Source: Erythrobacter sp.
GTDB taxonomy: Bacteria > Pseudomonadota > Alphaproteobacteria > Sphingomonadales > Sphingomonadaceae
Direction of reading: 5' to 3'
NCBI RefSeq assembly: GCF_030066995.1
Contig: NZ_JASJAP010000006.1
Span: 1 to 64,000, forward strand
DNA length: 64,000 bases
The translations under genes and the position numbers were made by a program. The notes beneath the pieces are model-generated. The model worked only from the letters and a program-made list of their open reading frames with translations, ran no database searches and had not been told where the DNA came from. This document shows, piece after piece, positions 56,354-64,000 of the stretch (positions within the stretch are counted from its first letter, which is position 1; each line of letters starts with the position of its first letter).

Positions 56354-59020
56354 TCAGTAGTCGAAACCGACGCGCAGACCGGCGGTTAGCGGACGATTCG
56401 TCACAACACGGGGACGATCATTGCCGAAATTGCCCGAGATTTGTGCGCGCTCATCCGACAGGTTCTCGCCGAATATCTCGACACGCCACTGATCGGCCCG
56501 CACGCCGACGGACAGATCGAAGACGGTGTAGCTGTCGAGTTCCAGCTTGTTGATTTCGACCACGTCTGTGAACTTGCTGTCCGAATAGGTCACCTGCGGC
56601 TGCACATAGGCTTCGAGCGTATCCGAAAGGTCCCATTCGTACCGCGCGCGGATGTTGCCCTGGAACGGCGGCGCGTAGGCAAGGTCCGAGCCCACGAGCA
56701 CATCGTCTGTTGGGATAAGGACTTCGGTGATTTCGGTATCGAGGATTGAAAACGCGCCCGCGACCGAAAAACCGGGCAGCGAATAGGGCGCGATCACGAA
56801 ATCGGCTTCCATTCCATAGATTTCCGCGTTCGCGGCGTTGGCCGAGAAAAACAGGTTGGTGATCGACGGATCGAAGATCTGAGTTTGCAGGTTGGTGATA
56901 TCGACGAAGAACGCTGATCCGTTGAGACGGACCTGACCATCGATGAACTCGGTCTTCCAGCCCAATTCATAGTTGGTGACTTCATCCGATTCCACTTCGA
57001 AAGGCACCACGAACCCGCTGGCTCCCGGAGCCACCGCGCCGCCTGGACGGTTGAGCACTCCGGGGCGGAAGCCTTCCGAATAGGTCAGATAGAACAACAG
57101 ATCCTCGGTCGGCGTCAGGGTAACCGTGCCTTTGAAGATTGTCCCGCTAGTCGACGCAGTATCAGGTGCCCTGACGGCGTTGAACACTTGCTGGGCCTGC
57201 GCTTCGGAAAGGCCGGCGGCCTGGATGTCCGCCAGGCTGTCGTCGAGGTCGAAGGTCTGGCGCAGCGCCGGATCGCACGATCCGATAAACGTGAACTCAC
57301 CGTCGCCGTCATACAGATCGCTGATATTGGTGCCGAACGCGTTTTGATCGGTCCCGCCTGAATTGCAGAAGGACCCGTTCGCCGAACCTTCAAAATCCAC
57401 TTCGACATCGTAGTAGCGCGCGCCGAATGTGGCGGTGAGCAAATCGGGCACAAGATCGACGCTCACCTCGCCAAATACGCCCCATTGCTCATCAGTGCGG
57501 CGGATATCATTGCGAAAGATCGTGTCGGCCGGGAAAGGTCCGGGATCCGAGAAGAACGCGTCGGGCTGCGGGAAGTTTTCCGGGAACGCCCCAAACGGCT
57601 GCGCAATCACATTGCCGGGATAGGCAAAGTCTACACGCTCTTCGAGGCTGAGATCGGAATAGAACCCACCGCCCTGGAAACGCACACGCCAGTCATCAGG
57701 GGTTGCGAAGCGCAATTCCTGCGTGAACACCTCGGTCTTCGACACCGAATTGATGTAAAGGTTTGGAGCCTGGCAGGTGCCGCTGGGATCGGCAGCGCCA
57801 GGATAACTCACCGACCCATCGCAGATGTAGTAGGGCAGGTATTGGCCTGCGAAAAGGTAGTCGGTGTAGTCGGCGCGCTGATCGCTGTCGCGTTCGGTGT
57901 AGGCGCCCGTGTAGACCACATCGAGCATCGCGATACGGCCTTCAACGGTCCAGCTCGTGTTCGAGAAATCGTCCTCAAGGCGGTCTTCCTCGAACCGTTC
58001 GATCTCAAGGTCATCAAGACCGTCGAGTTCAGGATCGGCGAAGAATGAACCGTCCGATTCCAGGCTTTGGCGCTGGTGCGAGATGTTGACCGTCCAATCG
58101 GGTGTCACCTCCCACAGCGCCGAAATGCGAAAGCCCGCATAGGTTGTGTCGTTGAAGTCATCTTCGGCGAGGCCAGCGTTGTCCGCCTCCAGAAAGGTCA
58201 CATCTGAGAGATCAGCGGTCGATTGGAAACCGGCGCGGTTGGCGTTTACCGGAACGCCGTTCGAGCGCACCGTGCCTTCGGGGCGGAAGCGCGCGCTTTC
58301 AGAAAGGTCGCGCGTGCCTTGCACATTGTCGATGTAACCGCCCTGATCGTCGAGATAGACAACGCCGCGCAAACCGAAGGTGTCGGTCACCGGCACGTTG
58401 AGCATCATCTCGCCCTGATAGCTGCTCTCACCTCCCTTGGTGAAGCTGACGCCCCCTGAAAACGAGGCAGAAAGCCCCGAAAGGTCCGGCTTGTTGGTGA
58501 TGAGACGCACAACACCCGCCTGCGAACTGGCGCCAAACAGAGTGCCCTGAGGTCCAGAGAGCACCTCGATCCGCTCCAAGTCTGCAGCGTAAACGTCCAG
58601 ATTCCGCCCCGGTTGGGCGAGCGGTTGATCGTTGAGATACAGCGCCACGTTGGGAGCAAGGCCCGCCACCCCTGCGACGGTGATGTTGGGTGTTGTGGAG
58701 GCAAGACCGCGAATGTAGATTGTGCTCTGACCCGGTCCGTTGCCACCTGCGGTAACCGATGGCAGTTGCTCCAGGTAATCCTCGAACGTGTCGATGTTGA
58801 GTCGATCAAGCTCTTCGCTGCCGATCGCCGAAACGGAAATCGGCACGTCCTGCAAATCTTCCGAACGCTTCTGCGCGGTCACAACAATGACCGGCACGCC
58901 GCCACGCTTTTCCTCCGGCTCCGACGTCGTTGGGTCCGCGGCAGAATCCTGCGCGGCGGCTGGCGAAGCGAGTGCGATTGCGAGCGCGCCAACGGACGCA
59001 CCGCAGATAAGAGTCTTCAT
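56354..59020 (-). CDS. TonB-dependent outer-membrane receptor
   Basis: 888 residues. A signal peptide (about 1-23, SPAAAQ) precedes a TonB-box-like segment (VPVIVVTAQKR), a plug domain (about 50-165; DVPISVSAIGSEELDRLNID, STIYIRGLAST) and a 22-strand-type barrel. It ends LTAGLRVGFDY with a terminal aromatic residue. It belongs to the IroN/FecA-like group common in sphingomonads. The substrate cannot be assigned; no TonB, siderophore or glycan genes are adjacent. A 356-bp upstream region includes an AT-rich stretch. Confidence 0.94.
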   Translation of the reverse strand: MKTLICGASVGALAIALASPAAAQDSAADPTTSEPEEKRGGVPVIVVTAQKRSEDLQDVPISVSAIGSEELDRLNIDTFEDYLEQLPSVTAGGNGPGQSTIYIRGLASTTPNITVAGVAGLAPNVALYLNDQPLAQPGRNLDVYAADLERIEVLSGPQGTLFGASSQAGVVRLITNKPDLSGLSASFSGGVSFTKGGESSYQGEMMLNVPVTDTFGLRGVVYLDDQGGYIDNVQGTRDLSESARFRPEGTVRSNGVPVNANRAGFQSTADLSDVTFLEADNAGLAEDDFNDTTYAGFRISALWEVTPDWTVNISHQRQSLESDGSFFADPELDGLDDLEIERFEEDRLEDDFSNTSWTVEGRIAMLDVVYTGAYTERDSDQRADYTDYLFAGQYLPYYICDGSVSYPGAADPSGTCQAPNLYINSVSKTEVFTQELRFATPDDWRVRFQGGGFYSDLSLEERVDFAYPGNVIAQPFGAFPENFPQPDAFFSDPGPFPADTIFRNDIRRTDEQWGVFGEVSVDLVPDLLTATFGARYYDVEVDFEGSANGSFCNSGGTDQNAFGTNISDLYDGDGEFTFIGSCDPALRQTFDLDDSLADIQAAGLSEAQAQQVFNAVRAPDTASTSGTIFKGTVTLTPTEDLLFYLTYSEGFRPGVLNRPGGAVAPGASGFVVPFEVESDEVTNYELGWKTEFIDGQVRLNGSAFFVDITNLQTQIFDPSITNLFFSANAANAEIYGMEADFVIAPYSLPGFSVAGAFSILDTEITEVLIPTDDVLVGSDLAYAPPFQGNIRARYEWDLSDTLEAYVQPQVTYSDSKFTDVVEINKLELDSYTVFDLSVGVRADQWRVEIFGENLSDERAQISGNFGNDRPRVVTNRPLTAGLRVGFDY

Positions 59021-59376
59021 GTATTGGCCCCTTTGAGCTTTGAAATGCAGCTCGCGATACGTCAGTGTATCGGCGTCACCGCCAAGACGCGCCGCAGAAA
59101 AACCCCTTCCGCGCGCGGCTTGCCAAGGCCGCTACCAAGGCGGACCGCCATTGGCCACCGGTGAGCCGGACAAATCTCGAACAAAAACCAGATTGTTGCG
59201 AAATAACAACATTCGAGATTAATCGTAGTAATTTTTGAAAGAGTTTTTCAAGAACTGATAATTTACTCAATTGTTCGAGATATTGATTTTATGATCTGGA
59301 TAGATAAATTCTTGACAATTTAAGTATTACGAACTTGTCATATATTTTTACTTAAGTCCAGAAAGCTGAGGCCGGG
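59021..59376. promoter_or_regulatory. AT-rich intergenic region between BCCT and TonB-receptor genes
   Basis: 356 bp. The part from about 59200 to 59355 is strikingly AT-rich compared with the rest of the window. It includes an inverted repeat TTGAAA-GAGTT-TTTCAA (59235-59251). Both flanking genes are on the minus strand, so this holds the receptor promoter and the space after its upstream neighbour is absent. No gene or RNA was recognised. Confidence 0.5.
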
Positions 59377-61110
59377 TCAATCGGTCGCTCTCAACTCGCC
59401 ATTCCAATCTTGGCATTCCTGAGCCGTTGTGGGCACGCCGTGGCGTTCGCGAATGATATCGAAGGCGACCGCCTTCACGATCGCGACACCCATGGCCAGC
59501 ACAACCACCGAGAATGGCAAGGCTCCGATGATCATGGTGATGCGGATCGCCTCTATCCCGCCAAGCAGAAGCATAGACCCAACGACGAAGGCCAGCGCCA
59601 GCCCCCAGAAAAGGATATGATAGCGCCGCGCCCCCTCGTCCTCCCCGGCTCCGTTGATGGTGTTCACGATCAGGATCGCGCTGTCCGCCGAAGTAACGAG
59701 ATAGGTCATGAGGAGCAAAACGATGAGGCCCGAAACGATGAACGCCACCCCCGGGCTGAGCAGGAAAGCGAGCGTTGCAAAAAGCTGATCCGCCATCGGA
59801 GCGTCGGCGATCGCGCCTCGCGCGACCCCGGAGAGTTCCAAGTCGATCGCAGTTCCGCCGACAAGTGCCATCCAGATAAAGCACATGAGCGAAGGCACCA
59901 TCGCCACACCCAGCACGTATTCGCGCACCGTGCGCCCGCGCGAAATGCGCGCGATGAACATTCCCACAAACGGAGCAAAAGCGATCCACCACGCCCAATA
60001 CATGACGGTCCAGCCCTCTTGCCACGCGACCAGCGCGTCGCCCGTTTCGCTGCCGTCAGGGGCGAACAGCAACAAGGACTGTTGCGGCAGAGCCAAGACG
60101 TAGTCCAAGACACCAAGGCCGAGCAGTTCCAGTCCCTTAAGACCTGAGCCTACGGTCACGAAGAGCGCAAGCAATCCAATCGAGAGCCCCATATTCAGAT
60201 TGGAGAGCCACTTGATGCCGCGCCCCACGCCCGAGAGCGCGCTGATGGTTGATGCTCCGACCAGGACGAAGAGCGCCAGAACGATGGCGCCGCTGGAGGC
60301 CCCCTGAGCCTTGCCATGCGAGCCGGTTACCATCAGCCACTCACCAAGGCCAAGCCGGTGTAGCCCGGCGACAAATTGCTCGACCCCAAAACCCAGCGTG
60401 TAGGCGACTCCAAGAATGGTCGCGACGACCGCGACAACATCGACGGCGTGGCCGGCAAGGCCCGACATTCGCTCTCCAAACAGCGGCGCGAGGCTGGAAC
60501 GGATCGTGAGCGGCAGGCCCCGGCGATGCGACACGTAACCAACGCACAATCCCACGAGCGCATAGGTGCACCACGCGCCAAATCCCCAGTGCAGAAATGT
60601 GTATCGGTAGGCCGGGCGCACCGCTTCGGGCGAGCGCGCCTCTATGGCGCCGCTAATGATATCGGGATTGTTCGAAAAGTGCGCCAGCGGTTCACCGGTC
60701 GAGAATGTGAGCATGCCGATCCCGATCCCGGCCCCGAACAGCATGGCAAACCAGGAGAAGCGCGAAAACTCGGGCTCCTCCCCCGGCGCCCCCATCCGCA
60801 GGCGGCCCGATTGAGGCAGCGCCGCCAGAGCAACGCAGACAATCACTATCCCCGCGACCAGGTAGATATACCAGGCGGAAAACGAGGAGATAATGGACGC
60901 GTTCGCCGCTTGCAGCGTTCCCATCGCGCTGACCGGAAAGAAGATAGCCCACAGAATAATAAGCGCGACGATGATCTTGGCAGGGATCGTAACCTCGCGG
61001 CTAAAACCGTCGTAAAAACCCCGGTCGTGCGTGTCGATCTCAAGCTCGACCATCGGCGGGTCGATCGGGTACTCGGTTTGCGGCGTCGGTTCGCCGCTTA
61101 CGCTAGCCAT
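59377..61110 (-). CDS. BCCT family betaine/carnitine/choline transporter
   Basis: 577 residues, 12 transmembrane helices. BCCT signatures are seen: FAMLFGAGIGIGMLTFSTGE in the helix 3 region and MYWAWWIAFAPFVGMFIARI followed by SRGRTVREY in the helix 8-9 region. These transporters import quaternary ammonium compounds for osmoprotection or catabolism. The glycine-rich substrate segment (GAGIGIGM) lacks the Na+-type GMG..GM pattern in a simple reading, so the coupling ion is not assigned. Start ATG 61110. Confidence 0.93.
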   Translation of the reverse strand: MASVSGEPTPQTEYPIDPPMVELEIDTHDRGFYDGFSREVTIPAKIIVALIILWAIFFPVSAMGTLQAANASIISSFSAWYIYLVAGIVIVCVALAALPQSGRLRMGAPGEEPEFSRFSWFAMLFGAGIGIGMLTFSTGEPLAHFSNNPDIISGAIEARSPEAVRPAYRYTFLHWGFGAWCTYALVGLCVGYVSHRRGLPLTIRSSLAPLFGERMSGLAGHAVDVVAVVATILGVAYTLGFGVEQFVAGLHRLGLGEWLMVTGSHGKAQGASSGAIVLALFVLVGASTISALSGVGRGIKWLSNLNMGLSIGLLALFVTVGSGLKGLELLGLGVLDYVLALPQQSLLLFAPDGSETGDALVAWQEGWTVMYWAWWIAFAPFVGMFIARISRGRTVREYVLGVAMVPSLMCFIWMALVGGTAIDLELSGVARGAIADAPMADQLFATLAFLLSPGVAFIVSGLIVLLLMTYLVTSADSAILIVNTINGAGEDEGARRYHILFWGLALAFVVGSMLLLGGIEAIRITMIIGALPFSVVVLAMGVAIVKAVAFDIIRERHGVPTTAQECQDWNGELRATD

Positions 61111-61450
61111 TCGTTTCCTGTCCGACTGCTTCGCCCACCCAGAGCCTTGCGATTAGTCCAGCGCCTGTTCGACACTATCGCGTCACGCTAGCAGCCTATT
61201 CGTCCCTTGGTTCGCAACGAAGCGACGTCATGAGAATGCACGTTACTGTTGCGAAAATTCAACGGTGAAGCACTGGTAAGGGACTGATCACCGATTGCAA
61301 GCGTCTAGGGCGCGCCTTCGGGGGGCAAGTTCGAACGCCCCGCGACGGAACCATTATGCGCAGCGAGACGTAACTCTAGGCCAAGCTGCGCGAAAGTTCT
61401 CGCTTCCGTGTTTACCGCGCTGCCACTAATCAGAGCTGGAAGGAGCAAGC
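61111..61450. other. Intergenic region between divergent BCCT and glutamate dehydrogenase genes
   Basis: 340 bp, holding promoters of both divergent genes by position. A good ribosome-binding site (GGAAGGAG) precedes the glutamate dehydrogenase ATG. I see no clear operator, RNA gene or repeat. Confidence 0.4.
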
Positions 61451-62806
61451 ATGGCCCTGTCCGATCACGTGAACCTCGAGACCTTCATGGAGGGTGTCAG
61501 GAAACGCAATCCGGGCCAGACCGAATTCATCCAGGCGGTGCAGGAAGTCGCGCAGGACATCTACGATTTCATATCCGACAAGGTCGAATATCACGAGGCG
61601 CAGATCCTGCGCCGCATCACGGAGCCCGATCGTATCGTTTCGTTTCGCGTGTGTTGGGAAGACGACAATCACAATATCCGGGTTCAGCGCGGCTGGCGCG
61701 TCCACAACAACAACGCGATCGGTCCCTACAAGGGCGGGATCCGCTTTCACCCAAGCGTAACCGAGAGTGTCCTGAAGTTTCTGGCCTTTGAACAGACCTT
61801 CAAGAACTCGCTCACCGGGCTTCCCATGGGCGGGGCAAAGGGCGGCGCGAATTTCAATCCGCGCGGCAAGTCCGACAGCGAAGTGATGCGCTTTTGCCAA
61901 AGCTTCATGACCGAGCTCTATCGCCATATCGGCCCCGACACCGACGTCCCGGCGGGAGATATCGGCGTGGGCGGGCGCGAGATCGGTTACATGTTCGGCC
62001 AATACAAGCGCATCACCAATCGCTGGGAAGGCGTGCTAACGGGCAAGGCGCTCGAATACGGCGGATCACAAATGCGGCCGGAGGCCACGGGGTACGGCGC
62101 GGTGTATTTCCTGCGCAATATGCTGGAGCATCGGGGTGAGGACATCGAAGGCAAAAGCGCAGTCATCTCAGGTTCGGGCAACGTCGCAACGCACGCGGCG
62201 GAGAAGATCACGCAATTGGGCGGCAAGGTGATCACGCTCTCCGACAGCGACGGCTTTGTCCACGATCCCGATGGCATCGGTCAGGAAAAGATCGATTGGG
62301 TCAAACATCTCAAGACCGTCAAGCGCGGCCGGATCAGCGAATATGTCGACGAGTTCAAGAGCGCGACCTATCATGAGGGCAAGCGTCCCTGGGGCGTTGA
62401 AACCGATCTCGCCCTCCCCTGCGCCACGCAGAACGAGCTGAACGAAGACGAAGCCAAAAAGCTTGTCGAAAACGGCTGCGCGGCGGTATCGGAAGGCGCG
62501 AATATGCCGACGACACTTGAGGGCGTGAAGGTCTTTCACGAAGCCAAGATCCTCTACGGCCCCGGCAAGGCTGCCAACGCGGGCGGTGTCGCGGTCTCGG
62601 GTCTCGAAATGAGTCAGAACTCGGAACGCATCACCTGGGACGAGGAGCGCCTTGGCGACATGCTCACAAATCTGATGAGAGGGATCCACGAAAAATGCAC
62701 CAGATACGGCGACACCGGTGACGGCTATGTCGACTATGTAAAAGGGGCAAACATCGCAGGGTTCAAGAAAGTCGCCGACGCGATGCTGGCGTTCGGGGTG
62801 GTGTAA
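61451..62806 (+). CDS. gdhA: Glutamate dehydrogenase
   Basis: 451 residues, the length of hexameric bacterial enzymes. It interconverts glutamate and 2-oxoglutarate plus ammonia. The substrate pocket KGGIRFHPSV and the catalytic lysine motif LPMGGAKGGANFNPRGKS are intact. The Rossmann motif SGSGNVATHAAEKI follows, and PAGDIGVGGREIGYMFGQYK is characteristic of the NADP-type family. Start ATG 61451 with GGAAGGAG. It stands alone between a BCCT gene and an acyltransferase. Confidence 0.96.
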   Translation: MALSDHVNLETFMEGVRKRNPGQTEFIQAVQEVAQDIYDFISDKVEYHEAQILRRITEPDRIVSFRVCWEDDNHNIRVQRGWRVHNNNAIGPYKGGIRFHPSVTESVLKFLAFEQTFKNSLTGLPMGGAKGGANFNPRGKSDSEVMRFCQSFMTELYRHIGPDTDVPAGDIGVGGREIGYMFGQYKRITNRWEGVLTGKALEYGGSQMRPEATGYGAVYFLRNMLEHRGEDIEGKSAVISGSGNVATHAAEKITQLGGKVITLSDSDGFVHDPDGIGQEKIDWVKHLKTVKRGRISEYVDEFKSATYHEGKRPWGVETDLALPCATQNELNEDEAKKLVENGCAAVSEGANMPTTLEGVKVFHEAKILYGPGKAANAGGVAVSGLEMSQNSERITWDEERLGDMLTNLMRGIHEKCTRYGDTGDGYVDYVKGANIAGFKKVADAMLAFGVV

Positions 62807-62985
62807 CGGGCGCGCTCGCATCCATGCTTGTGCCTTGCAAGACCGCGGCGCGGAGTTCCTCACCCGCTTGAGTGACCTTCGCGCGGCTGTGGGATGACCT
62901 CGCACGCCGTTTGATCTCAACCGAAATCGTTCCTAGAGCCCGAGCCAGCGTCCCTGACATACGGGAAAATGGAGCCGCCCAGACC

Positions 62986-64000
62986 GTGCAATATCGCCCC
63001 GATATCGAAGGCTTGCGCGCGGTTGCCATTGTTCCGGTCCTGCTGTTTCACGCAGGCGTCGACGCGCTGCGGGGCGGTTATGTCGGCGTCGACATCTTCT
63101 TCGTCATATCGGGCTTCCTGATCACGCAAATCATCCTGAAAGAAATCGAGCAGGGCCAATTCTCGATCGTGCGGTTCTACCAGCGCCGCGTCGCGCGCAT
63201 CTTGCCGGCGCTTTATTTCATGCTCGCCATAGTGTCGCTTGCAGTCGGCGCTGTGCTTGGACTGCCGAGCGAGATCGCCAAGTTCTTCGATAGCCTAGCC
63301 GCCAGTGCAGCGTTCGGCTCGAATATCTATTTCTGGTCTGAAATCAACTATTTCGCCAGATCTGCAGACTCGCTTCCGCTGCTCCACACATGGTCCCTTG
63401 GTGTGGAAGAGCAATTCTACATTCTCTTTCCCCTCTTGCTCGTTCTTCTGCGCGGGCTGGATCGCAGGCGCCTCGCAATCGCGTTGTCCGGCATCGCGAT
63501 CACCTCGCTAGGGGTAGGCACCCTTGTCCATCAGTCTTACCCGGAGGCTGACTTTTACCTGCTGCCCTTTCGAGCCTGGGAACTCTTGATTGGCAGTCTG
63601 CTCGCTTTGGGCCTGGCGCCAAAGCTGGGCCATCGTCTTTCAACACTAGCGGCGATGGCCGGGTTTGGCCTGATCGGTGTGAGTGTCCTTTTTCTTGTCA
63701 GCTGGCTGCCATTCCCATCGCCACTCGCTCTGCTGCCCTGCCTTGGAACGGCGCTTCTCATTGCGTACGGGCCAGGCACTTTTGCAGCCCGGTTCCTGTC
63801 GCTTGCGCCGATGCGTTGGATCGGCCTCATCTCGTTTCCACTGTATCTTTGGCATTGGCCGATCATCGCGCTTTATCGCGAAGCCACCGGTCGGAGCCTC
63901 GATTATCGGGAGACTATCGCGCTCATCATTGCCTCGTTGGTCGCCGCCACCGTTTCATACGTTATTGTCGAAAAACCGGCGCGCAATCGTCTTCGAAGCA
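62986..64000 (+). CDS. Acyltransferase 3 family membrane protein, 5' part (runs off window)
   Basis: At least 338 residues, continuing beyond the window. The start is most likely GTG 62986, giving MQYRPDIEGLRAVAIVPVLL. Family motifs follow: FHAGVDALRGGYVGVDIFFV then ISGFLI, FYQRRVARILPALYFML, LLHTWSLGVEEQFYILFPLL, and FPLYLWHWPIIALYRE. About nine to ten membrane helices are visible. Proteins of this group O-acetylate lipopolysaccharide, capsule or peptidoglycan; many carry a C-terminal SGNH domain, which would lie outside the window. Confidence 0.92.
   Translation, partial: MQYRPDIEGLRAVAIVPVLLFHAGVDALRGGYVGVDIFFVISGFLITQIILKEIEQGQFSIVRFYQRRVARILPALYFMLAIVSLAVGAVLGLPSEIAKFFDSLAASAAFGSNIYFWSEINYFARSADSLPLLHTWSLGVEEQFYILFPLLLVLLRGLDRRRLAIALSGIAITSLGVGTLVHQSYPEADFYLLPFRAWELLIGSLLALGLAPKLGHRLSTLAAMAGFGLIGVSVLFLVSWLPFPSPLALLPCLGTALLIAYGPGTFAARFLSLAPMRWIGLISFPLYLWHWPIIALYREATGRSLDYRETIALIIASLVAATVSYVIVEKPARNRLRS

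Overview
The window comes from an aerobic anoxygenic phototrophic alphaproteobacterium, most likely an erythrobacter-like member of the Sphingomonadales. The evidence is a high-GC genome carrying one arm of a bacteriochlorophyll a photosynthesis gene cluster (PGC). The cluster has the oxygen-dependent cyclase acsF and no bchE in view, the regulators ppsR and ppaA/aerR, the puhABC-acsF-puhE-hemA order, a TonB-dependent receptor and an Entner-Doudoroff aldolase. No rRNA, tRNA or CRISPR array was seen. Everything here was read by eye from sequence and translations; no searches were run.

Layout. 1-204: 3' fragment of an IS5-type transposase abutting the PGC. 199-7287 (minus strand): ppaA/aerR, ppsR, bchG, a PucC-like MFS protein, bchP, tspO and a small membrane protein, mostly with overlapping start and stop codons. 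7288-7536: divergent control region with a PpsR-like box. 7537-23323 (plus strand): bchF-bchN-bchB-bchH-bchL-bchM-lhaA-puhA-puhB-puhC-orf-acsF-puhE-hemA, a tightly packed superoperon for chlorophyllide synthesis and reaction-centre H-subunit assembly. 23491-24641: a lipoprotein cytochrome c (frameshifted as given) and a convergent pseudoazurin-like lipoprotein, probably periplasmic electron carriers. The crt, bchCXYZ, bchID and puf genes are not in this window.

24876-31542: a DUF1499 protein, a CDP-alcohol phosphatidyltransferase, a NupC-type nucleoside transporter, a fused VTT-membrane/flavoprotein disulfide reductase, an FAD oxidoreductase and KDPG aldolase. 31852-36182: a three-gene exporter-like operon (ABC protein, HlyD-type adaptor, TolC-type outer-membrane protein) whose ABC protein keeps the domain outline of an ATPase but has lost every ATP-handling motif. 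This is the strongest candidate for something undescribed. 36239-48956: an acetate/short-chain carboxylate module: a cNMP/CBS/DUF294 regulator, a DEDD exonuclease-like protein, a DUF4212 plus sodium:solute symporter pair, a symporter-histidine kinase hybrid (CrbS-like), a LuxR-type response regulator (CrbR-like), acetyl-CoA synthetase and a DcaP-like porin. Shared short DNA words lie in its promoters.

49079-53848 (minus strand): a molybdenum hydroxylase cluster (IorA-like, IorB-like, lipoprotein cytochrome c, XdhC, MocA-like). 53980-61110: CsaA, a TPR-sulfotransferase, a TonB-dependent receptor and a BCCT transporter. 61451-62806: glutamate dehydrogenase. 62986 to the right edge: an acyltransferase-3 membrane protein that runs off the window.

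The most unusual sequence events are a 147-bp palindromic repeat sitting exactly in frame inside bchB (49 extra codons), the motif-less ABC protein, a G6 frameshift in the cytochrome c lipoprotein, a PpsR with a single cysteine, and the transposase remnant at the PGC edge.
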